Source: Paragonimus westermani (lineage: Eukaryota > Platyhelminthes > Trematoda > Plagiorchiida > Troglotrematidae). From it: a stretch of DNA of 64,000 bases. The notes under the pieces were generated by a model. It had not been told where the DNA came from and searched no databases. It was given only the letters and a program-made list of their open reading frames with translations. A program made the position numbers and the translations under genes. The stretch lies in the NCBI GenBank assembly GCA_008508345.1, contig QNGE01003296.1, positions 24,007-88,006 on the forward strand. The letters run 5' to 3'. This document shows positions 11,241-22,223 of the stretch, in pieces. Numbering within the stretch: the stretch's first letter is position 1; the number at the start of each line of letters is the position of its first letter.

Positions 11241-14064
11241 CAAGTTACACTGGCGATGTTTGATACACAGAGCCTTAAGAGACTAACGACAAGGTGAGAG
11301 CTTACCAAACCGTTGAAAACAGCCATCGTCGAGATGTGTTAACTTTTATGGGAAAGCGAAAAAAATGATTCCAATAATTCTGGTAACACTGAAAGAAGCA
11401 CCAGCTCAATCTAATCAGTTAGTCTACGACCAGTAGAAAGTGAGTTATTCATGTTCATACCTCATAACGAGACGACTTTTTGTGACAATGTCACTCTTTG
11501 GTTGTGCTAATAGTTTATTGATTTTTGCATTAACCATATGAGTAAAACAAACTATTCTTATCACTATTACTGTCCACTATAAACTAAAGATTGAAGTTGT
11601 ACTGTTCGAGGCTACTCTACTTTTTTGGGAAAAAGAGTGGTAATGTAATAAACACCTTTAATTTTGGGATTGTGGTTTGTTTGTTGTTAACCTGGTTTTG
11701 TGTGGTTAACCTGACTTTTCTGGTTGTAACAAGCCGCCTAACGCATATTGTACTGAACATTTTTATCTGCCAATTTTATCTGTTGCTCAACTGGATAGTA
11801 TTGTTCTCTTTCTTCGATTATTTCTTGCAGTTATTTTCCTAAAAACACCGAGAACAGTAATTACAGCTGTCACACTAGCACTTGGATGATATTGTCTGTG
11901 GGCTTAGAGCTGACTGACACTCGAGGTGACAGTACGGTTTGTAAGTCTCTCCCAGAATAATCATCGGAAAATTAAACAACTTACAAAATAAGTTATTTGA
12001 CTTATGGAGAGCGAGATCTGACAGGAATATCTTCTTTAGGTTGTTTGTTGTATGATTTCACACTAGAATCAATCAACGAAACAAATGTGCAAAGGAGACG
12101 AATTGGTGCTAGACAAACATTAGAGAGAAAGAAACCAGAGAAAAAATGAGAGGTACAGTGCAGTCTGACTTGCAGAGGCGATCTCTTAGAACAGTTGATG
12201 ATACGTGTGTGAAGGTGAGAAAGTTATTTGAATCGACATCAAACAATGTAAAACCAAACAGTCAAATAATTTCTGGTGTTAAGTTCGGGAGTGGTTATTC
12301 TACCCCGACTTATTTTGTCAATAAAAAAATGTTGCGCACATGACAGAGAGGTGGAATCCAAGGTTCCGCGAGTTTACCTGAACCATTTGAATGAAAGGGT
12401 CAAGTAACCTATTAGATATTTCATATCAGAATATGAACCAACAATCCAAAAATTATCAGACTACTGATCGAATAGAACACACAGTCTCTAATAAACCTAA
12501 TGGATACGTTGTAATTGAACCAGTGAAACAATGGCCAAGAAGACATACACAGTTGTGATAGGGTCAAAGACTAGTCATTATATAATGATTAATAATTAAG
12601 TGTGATATTTTTCACAGCTTTGATTAATTTTGGTTAAAAATATGAACCTATATACAGTGAACATCATTTATCAGGAACGTTGGCAACAGTTTCATCAGAA
12701 CTACAGTAACAGTCTGTAACGGTAAATTAAGTCATCAAGCTTTAGACATTTTAAGAATACAGGTTTTCCAGGTATTTTGCGGTTCTAATATTCACTTTCA
12801 GATCATTTTTAGCATGGATTCCAAGTGAGGTTGCTTAACACAAAACGACTGTCGCATATAACGAGCGAGCGATTGGTTAGTAGCCGTGAACCAATGGGTG
12901 CAAGACAAAACCAATTCAGAGCGTATAAAATTCAGACGAAAAACGTCTATCCATACTGCCATCCAATCGATGATACAACCTCTTCAAACAATGTGGCATT
13001 ACATATACCCAACAACATTACTACTGAGCGTGATGCATTTTGCGTTTATGGTTGAGGCACAATGTAAGTGCATTTTGTTGGGAATCGTCACGATGTGCTG
13101 TGAGAGATAGGTTGAGTTCTGACAATCCATGTTTGTATAGACTTCAAGCCTTCGGCAAAACATAAGTGAACATAGATGGTCTGAGTGTTCATCAACTATG
13201 TCATGGAGAGCTGCTTCTAATCGACTGAGTGAAATCAAGAAAAACGCACAATGGAAGTGAGCCTACTTTCCGTGTCTCCGCGTCCGAAGGCTAGTTCAGA
13301 CAATTTTTCTGGTAAAGTCGCGATACCAAGCTAACTGTGACCGAATGTAGTCATGTCAATTAGTTTCGCCTCTTGTTGCGGTTGTTTTGCATGTACCAAA
13401 GTCAGTCGGACTTGTAGGAGGACTGCACATAAACGTGTATCCAGAAGAGCTTTAGAGCGTTTAGCCGGTTTGCCTGTCAATCGCAAATTGTTTGAAGTAC
13501 TTCAACTTGTGAATTACGTAGATATCACGTTTAAAGAGTGTAAAATATGAATATATACTACACTACTAGGCTAGCTGAGCATTATGGGAACAGTAGATGT
13601 CAGATATTTACCTCAGCCACCTGTCCGATTTCGACAGCTGAGTTTAACTGTGTTGCTCAGCAGAAAAGAAGAGCCTGGGTTAAAAATGTCTGAGATGTAT
13701 TTTCCTCCTTGAGACGGCTACTGCGATAAAACGTTCGAGTTGAGTTTCCAAACCAGCTACAAACAGTTCAGTTTGGTTTAATCAGGCAAGGCTCCCTGAA
13801 CGGTAGATCGCTTGTGGAGATCCTTTAAAGTGTAGAGATATGAAGTTTGTACGCACTTAAACGATTCCGTATAACTTCTTTGTCCGAGTGAGTTCACGTA
13901 ACATAACTTGATCGTCCACTGCTTATAACTCATAATTCATAATATTATTACAGACGTTAGATTAGTGCCAAAGTGTGCATACTAGCAGTAAGATTCTTCA
14001 AACAACAAACAATACTGTGGATTTATTTTGCAAAGTTACTTCTTTAATTGTTATCTTCTTACAG
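11241..14064. other. No supported gene; expected upstream exons not found
   Basis: The first CUB exon at 14065 needs an upstream exon ending in phase 1, probably carrying a signal peptide. None could be identified here. A hydrophobic frame at 11591-11842 lacks an ATG start and splice support. The missing exon may be small or lie further upstream. Confidence 0.4.
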
Positions 14065-14207
14065 CGGATTGTTACAATGGAGTGGTCGTATCCACTAGCC
14101 CGATCATTTATCCATCAAGTGGAAGTTACCCACCAAATGCCTTCTGTAATTGGCGAATGGAAGTCCTCGCCGGTACGCGGGTGAAGACAACGTTCACTTC
14201 AGTATCC
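14065..14207 (+). CDS. CUB domain 1, first half (exon A1)
   Basis: Acceptor ttatcttcttacag, donor gtaagt. The exon has two leftover bases and 47 codons. It begins DCYNG, the first CUB cysteine at residue 2. It then has SPIIYPSSGSYPPNAF, the typical S-P-x-x-Y-P-x-Y pattern at the start of a CUB domain, and CNW (residues 27-29), the second cysteine with the conserved tryptophan two residues on. It ends in an alternating hydrophobic strand (VKTTFTSVS). The 5' phase of 1 means another exon precedes it. Cysteines 2 and 27 should form the first CUB disulfide. Confidence 0.9.
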
Positions 14208-17200
14208 GTAAGTCCACCAATGCTTAGAAATGGTTCGTTATACTTCCTAGTTGACTCAAGAGTTTTGTATTCCCCCCCAAACTCAACGACTTTTGCATTC
14301 CGCTTTCAATTTGCAAAGTTATACAGGCTGTGTTTTGCTTAAAACTTGTTTAAAGTAAACAATCCTGAAGGCCACTGGACCGGAATTACTAATCCTGAAG
14401 TTTGCACGTCAGCCAGCCTTTAAACATAACTTCTAAAAACAAGCAGTAACAAGGACCCAACTCAAGTTGAGTTGGGTACAATGACTACGAACAAAGTTTC
14501 TTCAGTAAAATGTATATATTTTCATTTTCCAGATCGAATCGTCCACCACGCCATACAATGACTTTTTGCTCGTGTTCGATGGGCCCACTTGCACGTCACC
14601 TATTTTGGCCAAAATAACTGGATCATCAACACCCACAATTACTTCCAGTGACAACAGCACTTCGCTTATGTTCATTTCCAATGCAGTCACGCAGTCAACT
14701 GGATTTACTGCCACATTCGCCTCAAGTAAACTTTAGTACTTTTTGGTGAAAAAGTTGTTTTCCCCCATATCTTTGTTTATAGACCGCAGTTTTTCCGGTT
14801 AAACAGTGGCGATCATTTTGTTTGAAGTTCGACGATTAACGCAACACATGGATGACGAAATACCATGGTTGCGAAGCCTCCTAGATGTTTGCTCACGACT
14901 ACGTTATCCGTTTTTTCAAGGACCGTCGGTGTTTATGTTTATTGTAGTCAGAAGCTTAATATTGTTGTCCAAGACTTCAACAGTTAAGGGACCAGATATG
15001 CTGAGGAGCTTGTTTGGTTAGGACGTCAAAGACAGGTTGGTACATATCTGATAGCTAGAAGCACCAGCTAAATATCTGTGATCGTCTAAAAACGACCATT
15101 CCAATCGTAACTGGGTATATCGTTTGATGATACAAGTGCTTGTGTGAGTTCGCAGTGAAATGTAGGTTAATCAACCACGATCACTTTCATGCTATTGAAT
15201 TTTCCTTAACACATTCTGAAATCCTTTGCAATATCACATAACAGTTTTTTCCAACTTGTTTGTCACTAACATTGCGGAACCTTCGCTCGCCCGGTTGAAT
15301 CTTCCAAAGCACCCACTACGGGTAAGTCCCATTTGGCTAAATACTAGAGCAAACAGAATTCGTAATGTGTTATTTACTTTGAACGGAATGGTTGTTATCG
15401 CCCACTAATTCTCGTTCCGTTTTCCATCTTTGTAGATACGCCAACTGCAAAATTGACAAGTGAATTCTGTTTTTGAGTGAATAGTGTTTGTAATCGTCCA
15501 TGACTTTATTTATTGGTGAAAATTTTGTTTACTGTGTAAGGTGCACTGAAAAACATAACAATGTGCATGCACTAAAACCAGTGCAGATGTTGAGGGAACC
15601 ACAAAAGTGTAATAACTGGTGAAACCCAGGCAAGTCTTTGCTCTGATATACTGAGTTCATTTTGCCGCAGCTTGCTGTGAAAACGAACGAACAAATTAAA
15701 ATAAGTAACTCCGGAAAAGCTGGAACATGTAATTTTTTGGTTTTGTGCAGAGGGGCAATGACAAGTATATCAGAGATTGGAATAAATCAAAGATGAATTC
15801 ATCTTCTGCACAGCTCAAAACACCAGCTAGAAAACTCAGACTTCTAAGAGCACACTTAATTTATTTTGTCTGTGGTTGCATCGGTTATATGCGGTGAACT
15901 CGAAATAGGTTCCTAGAAGAAATCAAAATATCAACGTTAGCAGGGTAGCCGTTGATGAGATTGAATAGTACTGTGGGTCGTTTTAGCTACCGATGCATAA
16001 ATAACCATTTCTAATAGGTTTTTCCCATAACGTTTTGCGCATATCTTGCAAATTCGAATGCTTACTTGCGTCCACTGTTTGCATTGTTAATGATTTGTAC
16101 TGATGGCCTGGACACCAAAAATCTGACCTAACCTACCCGGAGAGCAGTTTGCGAAACACAGTTAAGGTCACCGCGGTCCTCTTATGCGTGCATTCGAGTT
16201 GATTGCTGAAACGTACTCATTCGCAGCAGCACTAATCAGCGCGGATCTACGGAAGGTGTAAACTATTGTATATAGGATATATCGTCCGGAATGTAACAGA
16301 TTTTCTTTAATGGTAATGACTACATTGTGACTTCGACAGTAGTGTGTTTTGGTATCCAATATAACTGAGAAACCAGCCGTTAACTTGTAGAAGCTCTCCA
16401 TTCTGTCAGTGCGTTCGTAAGGCGTGGCTCACACGTAATCGGAGTATTAACTTACATAAACTGAACATAACCCGCATTAGATTTGTACATCACTCACAAA
16501 AAGTGTACACAAGGGTTTAGATATCATAAATCGGGTGTGCCTAAGGGCAGGTTAACAAACCAGAGGTCAACAAGGTTACCTCAACGAAACGTCTACCAGA
16601 ATTCACCTCATGCCAGAGAGAGAGATACAGCTCTTGCAAGAAGAAAACTGGATTCTTCAATTTACAGGATCTGACTGAACAAGCCAGCTGAAACCACTCA
16701 TTAGATGCAATCATTGTTTTAGACACCGAGTGACACTGTAATCAATCCGGAAGAGCGATGCTGGTCAGTACGCAATGCAGGCTTATGAGTAGCCGGTGAG
16801 AATAACGCGGCAGCGTTCTGTGCAAAAAAACCTTCTACACAACATCAGAGGCAAACGTGATACTCACTCCATGAGAAATAGTATCAAATAACGATGAGTT
16901 AAAGGTCACAGGAATGGCTCAGTTTACAGTTTTTTCTATCAAAAAAGCTCAAAAATCATAAAATCTATTTAGTAAGTAATTAAGTGATTAGAGATCAACT
17001 CAAAAATTTTATTGACCCGAGCTGAATAGTGAACTGCTAAGATAGCCCGCATCAATACGTGATCTGATTAATTAACATGGTTGAAAAACATTTTTGGATA
17101 AGTAAATCGTTACAGTTAGAAACCTGGAACAGTTATCACTATAAAGATTTTTACTGAAATGTGGACAGTATGAGTACGTAAACAGTTAAAAATACATACA

Positions 17201-20200
17201 GATGAGTGTTCGTAGACAGTAGCGATAAACAGGCACTCAACAAATATCACTATTTCTATGAAAGATTTAGTGAATGGTTACTAAACTTCAATTGCGTTGA
17301 TCTTAAGAAAACGTGGATACTGACTGAGTGCTGCCGAGTGCAAATGAACTGTCACCTGATTGATTGTAAAGATCATTGCCTGGAATGGATGTCGGCGACC
17401 TAACGAGGTTTTTTCATATTAACTTTTGATTCACTATACGTTACCATGTATGGTTAAATATTGCGGGATCAATAGACGATGGTTACCTACACGGGACAAG
17501 ACCTCTCGTTTCAAGATCTGGTTGATAAATCCACATCTCTAATTGTACACGTATTGCGTATATTGTATATATATATTGTATGTTGTGAACGTTCTACATG
17601 CCACAGATTTCTCATTGAAGTCCAACAAATGATGCTTCAATGTTCAAGCTTATTTGGTGCGGGTTGGTATGTTAGCACATCATAAAAATTTATAATATGC
17701 GTTCATTTTTCTCCTTTTATCACCTTTGACTAGCAACTTGTGGTGGAACGCTGACTGATGATACAGGTACACTGGATGGCACCAATATGGGAGGTGGTAA
17801 CATATGCATTTGGCACATCAATACAGCCAGCACTAGAAAGGTTACTTTGTCAGTCTCTGAGGTCAAGGTAAGGAAGAAAGTCCACGGTTTTCGTTTGAAT
17901 TATTTCGTGATGATTAACATTTCAGAGAAGTGTAACACCTTCGTTTTTACTCAGTTGGTTGATTGCAGTAGTAAGTCAGCGAAGGACGCTTCCAACATTT
18001 TCAGGAAATGTACAGAGTACTCACCGTATCACAACTTCAGTAGATTAGTAAAGGAAGTCACTGACTCGGATTCAAAGTTGATTACTGCACAAAACTATTT
18101 CAAGGTTCAAAAACAATCGTACTAATTAAAGGAACCAGCAGACGCAGTTACCCGTATACACATATGTGACTAAACATAGTCGACTGTGTTCAATGGTGAT
18201 AAGAAAGGCCACGTTACGGATTTAGACTTGAGACATGCGGAGTTTTCGACATCCCTTCGAAAGAGAAACGGTAACTCCATTAAATACACGCTTTCTTTAT
18301 TCGGATTAAAGTTTGCAGGTTTTGACACGACAAAATTGCTTGAATTCAAACAATTGATCCTAGTATACAAATCTTCTAACTTTGTCAAATTTTCTAAAAA
18401 GAAAATGTATTCCATACTGTGGTTTTATGTAACATCTAAACATTTTATTTAACGGGATATAGGTGATACTCAGTTTTCAGAGTGTATCTGACAGTGATCA
18501 TTAAGACACTGATGATCGGTTTCTATATCAGGAGTAGATAGAAAAACATGGGTATATTCTGATATATCAAATAGTAAGAAACTTGCTTTTTGAGAAGTAG
18601 GAATAAACCAGTATTTCCAAATAGTTTTAGGCGGATATCGAATAACATATGGTTTATCTTTGAGCTCAATAGAGCTTGCAACTTTCTTATAGAGTACTGA
18701 AAATATGGTCCTTTTTGGAGTGTACCACACCATTTTCCGTGCCACCTAGAAAACTTTGTATTAAAAATCTGGGTGGATGTGACCACACCTAGTTTGCTTG
18801 TTACGGCAAAGTGGCCGTATGACTTAACGAGTCCCAAAGACTAAGAAACCCGCCTGAGCATATATAAGACGAGTCCTCTCATCCTCAGCCGCACTTGAAA
18901 AAATTGGGTCTTCATTTACATCCTTGGTTTCAGGGGTTTAACTCATTAGCTTCCATCTGGATGAATTGTGCTGTCATAAACGAAACTGAAGTTTCTTCCA
19001 GATGATGGGCTGCGTGATAGTTAGTTTCTTTAAAGCTAATTTTGTGTTTCAGATGTATTATAAAACCGATTGTTTGTAGGAACCGTGTTTTCACAAGTTA
19101 GTTTAACTAATGATCATCGGAAACTAAGCTGATGGCTGAACTCCGTACACCAACTGTATAAAAATGTGGATTGGATCAAGTAGTCGTTTTTAACAGTGTA
19201 TTCATTTAAATTTGAAAGTGAGTTCCACCTCATCCATGTTGTTCGTGTATACAGTTCAATGGTTAGATAAAAGTACATGCGCATTTAAAGTTGGTATCTC
19301 ATTAGCGAGTTACTTTTGCTACTCTTCAGAAACTCAGCGGGGTCTGTAGATCATTTCATACCTCAAGCGTAGTTGGAGCACTGACAACAGTCAAAGAACC
19401 AGTGGTTGGATTCCGGTGAACCTTAACCACCAAACATAACCTGCATATACTACTTTGAAACATTAGGTACCGTTCAAATATAAAAACCAGTGCTCCACTC
19501 AAAAAGAGACTGACGAAGTGTTACAATACCTATTCACTGAACGAAGACTATATGGAATACGCATATGGCTTTTCTGATAACCACGCAACCGAATTTCCTA
19601 AAATCTATTTGTTTCACAGTGCAACTTGTAAGTAATCAAATTACTTTTAAAAATTCGTGCAATCGTTGATCCTAAGCTTAATTTTAACATCCGCAGAATA
19701 AAACCCACTTTGCGAACACTGTGAGAAAGCAAATTTAGCAGTGTCGTTGCGATGGTAACGAGGCAATGTGATTTGTGTTTGCTATTTCCTGTGCCAGGAT
19801 TTCACTTTAATCTATCGAAAAATGTACGCCAACACAAACAAAGTTTAGGAACTCGTAAAGCAGTGAGCCTATTCGTGCGTTTATTCACACATTCGCTATC
19901 TCCTCCGACGGCAAAACGTTGACTAGGTACTGCCATGAAGTACTGTTTAAATAACTCGGTTGTCTTCCGTGCCGCAGAGGTATTCAATATCGTTCATTCT
20001 CGGTCGCTGTGTAAAGTTGAAACGTCATTTGTTGCATTGAAAGTAAAAACGTTTACCGTCCTTCGTTAATTTGATGTCTTTCGTCCTGTTAATCTGTTGG
20101 CCATCTCTTGCCTTAGCGGTAGTGCGCGTTAAACTTATGGTGTTCATTCTTAGATGGCTTGAAATCAATACTCTGCCTTTCTATGATCCACCAAAATCAT

Positions 20201-20425
20201 AACGTCACGTGTATTATACCACATGGATTACAAACCCTTGCCTATTTTTTAATCTATAGGGCGCCACCTTCGACCAATGGTATAAAATTTTTAATGGAGG
20301 TACCTGCGCAAATGGCGGGACAAAGAGATTTGGCACCACGATTCCAGCATACGTCGTTCAAACGAATGTCAGCGAGTTGGTGGTGGTTAGTTATGGAATT
20401 CCAATACGTGCCACTTACACAGCAG
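14065..20425 (+). CDS. CUB-domain protein gene, four exons, partial
   Basis: Spliced gene made of exons 14065-14207, 14533-14725, 17734-17867 and 20260-20425. Together they encode two consecutive CUB domains of about 111 and 99 residues. CUB domains are extracellular beta-sandwich modules that mediate protein-protein or carbohydrate contacts, so a secreted or surface protein is likely. Every splice junction has AG/GT ends and the phases form a strict 1-0/0-1 alternation. B1 leaves one base (A) that joins the CA of A2 to make a threonine codon. The introns are 325 bases, 3.0 kb and 2.4 kb. Start and stop are not found: the frame enters A1 in phase 1 and leaves B2 in phase 1, so exons are missing on both sides. 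Both domains share an odd three-cysteine pattern. Gene identity beyond the family is unknown. Confidence 0.85.
14533..14725 (+). CDS. CUB domain 1, second half (exon B1)
   Basis: Acceptor ttcattttccag, donor gtaaac. The exon has 64 codons plus one base, starting in phase 0 as required by A1. It contains YNDFLLVFDGPTC (residues 8-20), matching the CUB strand that normally reads Y-D-x-L-x-I-x-D-G. A run of serine and threonine follows, then SLMFISNAVTQSTGFTATF, the usual hydrophobic strand and closing G-F-x-A-x-F/Y signature. The cysteines expected before the Y-x-D motif and in the later x-C-G position are absent. A single cysteine sits instead three residues after the D-G. Confidence 0.9.
14726..17733 (+). 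other. Intron between CUB domains 1 and 2
   Basis: Three kilobases between donor gtaaac and an acceptor preceded by ctccttttatcacctttgac. Open frames inside (14806-15021, 16168-16401 minus, 17206-17403) show no domain. No transposon was recognised. Confidence 0.6.
17734..17867 (+). CDS. CUB domain 2, first half (exon A2)
   Basis: The exon follows a tag acceptor and ends at AAG before donor gtaagg. It has two leftover bases and 44 codons. It opens TCGGTLTDDTGTLDG, with the C-G-G typical of CUB starts. CIW lies at residues 24-26 (second cysteine plus tryptophan), followed by STRKVTLSVSEVK, the alternating strand before the intron. It is glycine-rich before the second cysteine (NMGGGNIC) and lacks the S-P-x-Y-P motif, so it is more diverged than A1. 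The phase matches B1 upstream and B2 downstream exactly. Confidence 0.85.
17868..20259 (+). other. Intron inside CUB domain 2
   Basis: 2.4 kb between donor gtaagg and acceptor tttttaatctatag. The open frame continues past the donor for about 85 codons, but its composition loses CUB character. Frames at 18186-18452 and 18470-18837 (minus) are not recognised. No transposon was identified. Confidence 0.6.
20260..20425 (+). CDS. CUB domain 2, second half (exon B2)
   Basis: The acceptor has a T-rich tract ending ctatag and the donor is gtgagc. The exon has 55 codons plus one base. FDQWYKIFNGGTC (residues 4-16) corresponds to the Y-D-x-L-x-I-x-D-G strand, with N-G in place of D-G and a cysteine three residues later, as in B1. 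It continues RFGTTIPAYVVQTNVSELVV with the I-P and the S-x-x-L-x-V strand usual for CUB, and ends IRATYTA, the closing strand. It leaves phase 1, as B1 does, so a further A-type or terminal exon should follow. It is about nine residues shorter than B1. Confidence 0.9.
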
Positions 20426-22137
20426 GTGAGCAGTGTGTTGTCTGAAGGAACCCCACGAATTTCCTCTTGGGTTATGTGGATCTCTAAATGGCTGTCTCCG
20501 TTAGGGTAACCCGAGAAATGAGTGATGGCTATTAGAGCTTTTAAGAATGTTTTGAGTTTGAACAAACAATTCACAACATAAAAAATTTTAACAGACTAAA
20601 ACGGATTCAATGCAGGTCCTTCTTTTTTGTTTGAACCCGTGTGTCTGGTACAGACCAGGAGAGTTCATGCTTAATTTTGCTACAAACATGTACACAGGTT
20701 CCAAATATCCGTAGAGTCTCTTAGCACATGTTTGTAAACCCACCCTTAGAGATGACTTGAGAAGTTTAGATCCGGTTTGCACTCATCCATAAAAGAGAAT
20801 CGTAAACAGGTCAGCAAAGGTCTTAGTTGTGCATCCGGGACCAGCAGAAGAGAATTTTGACTAGAACTGACCTTAGCGTTTACGCACTCGCACATGATGA
20901 AGCTGCTCCGACAGTTGTGTCTTCAATACGATGAAATTTAAGCAACTCATAGAAAGACAACACGTGGGGTGGAGAGATGGCTGAAGGAATACAATGAAAC
21001 TTCGGCAAGGGTACTCATTTTTTGGTGACAGTCTTGAACCATAAAGAATGATCAGACTTGAACGCTTAGGTTGGAAAGTGTATACGGAGAATGTTGGTCC
21101 ATCTAATTGTCAAGATTTCCAAAATTGCAATTTACCGTGTGACATCTTCGGAACTTGCATTAATCCACTAGTATTTAACCAATGGGAACCTACTGCTAGG
21201 TGTGTAAGTATGTAAATGTGCACACAAATTGGTTCACAGACTTATGGGCTGGCATATGAAACATGATGGTCAATGCATCATACATTCATCTATAAACTAG
21301 TCGAAAAGTAGAGATTTTGGACAGTCTTCTGACATACAGAATATGAGTAAACATAAATATGTTGTGGAAAGGAACACTGACGTTCATCCAGCAAACGCGT
21401 TGAAACAGAATATTACTGCAATTTAGAACCACGTGGATAAACAAAAACCGAGATAAGGAGTCACTAAAACAAGCATGCATTTTCAGTAACGTGTGGATTA
21501 CAGTTGATACACATGTAAAAGAAGCTGGAACATATATGCCAAGAAAGTATGAAGCTTAACACTTCACAATAAGCGGCCATCATCGCAAAAGTAAAGAACG
21601 CTTATCGGAGTGGGTACTTGGGAATACCGTTTTCACACAGTAATCTGCCCACCCAAAATACACGCTCGAAGGACGCCCGATTAACGGCTTGTTTCTAGGT
21701 GACAGATATAGGTCTACTAATGAGTCACCATTACGTTGTATAATCCTTTAGGCCGAGGATAGGTTTTTACTTAAATTCCTGTAACTTATTGAAGGTTGAC
21801 CAATGCCGCAGGTACTTCTACATAAGATTTTAGATTGTTCCTTGTAACCCACTAACTGATACCCGTAAACCATCGTATCCATCTTTGTAACCGAAGTTAA
21901 ACCTCTATCACCGGCATCGTGTGTGGTCGTCAAATTTAATAGTACAATCTTCTGGGAGGATTTAACCCGAGATGTCCACAAGATGATTTAGTGTAGTTGT
22001 GTTCAATATATTATACGATTATTCCGCTAATTGATTAGATCTGTCTGTTGTAGGCATTTCTAGGTCCAATTAGAGATCACAACAGTGTGAACAGTCAGAG
22101 AGAACTTCCAAAAATATCATATTTTACCGGGTAGCAG

Positions 22138-22223
22138 ATGAATGTTTTGATGGATGTACACATTTTGTGATGCCCATGTTTTGTGTGCACCTGAACCAGC
22201 GAAATGGACAAAGTGTTATCTAA
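22138..22223 (+). CDS. Candidate third A-half or terminal exon of the CUB gene
   Basis: The acceptor gggtagcag is 1.7 kb downstream of B2. The exon has two leftover bases and 27 codons ending in TAA 22221-22223. The phase fits B2: the split codon G+AT gives aspartate. The first residues ECFDG parallel the start of A1 (DCYNG), with the cysteine at the same position. MFCVHLNQRNGQSVI then resembles FCNW plus strand, but the tryptophan is missing, the spacing between the two cysteines is about 11 residues short, and the frame stops without a donor. It may be a real terminal exon, a decayed CUB half or coincidence. Confidence 0.3.

Noticed and set aside
11591..11842. Very hydrophobic frame resembling a multi-pass membrane protein
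   Set aside because: No ATG start, T-rich DNA that yields leucine/phenylalanine/valine-rich translations by chance, and no splice sites.
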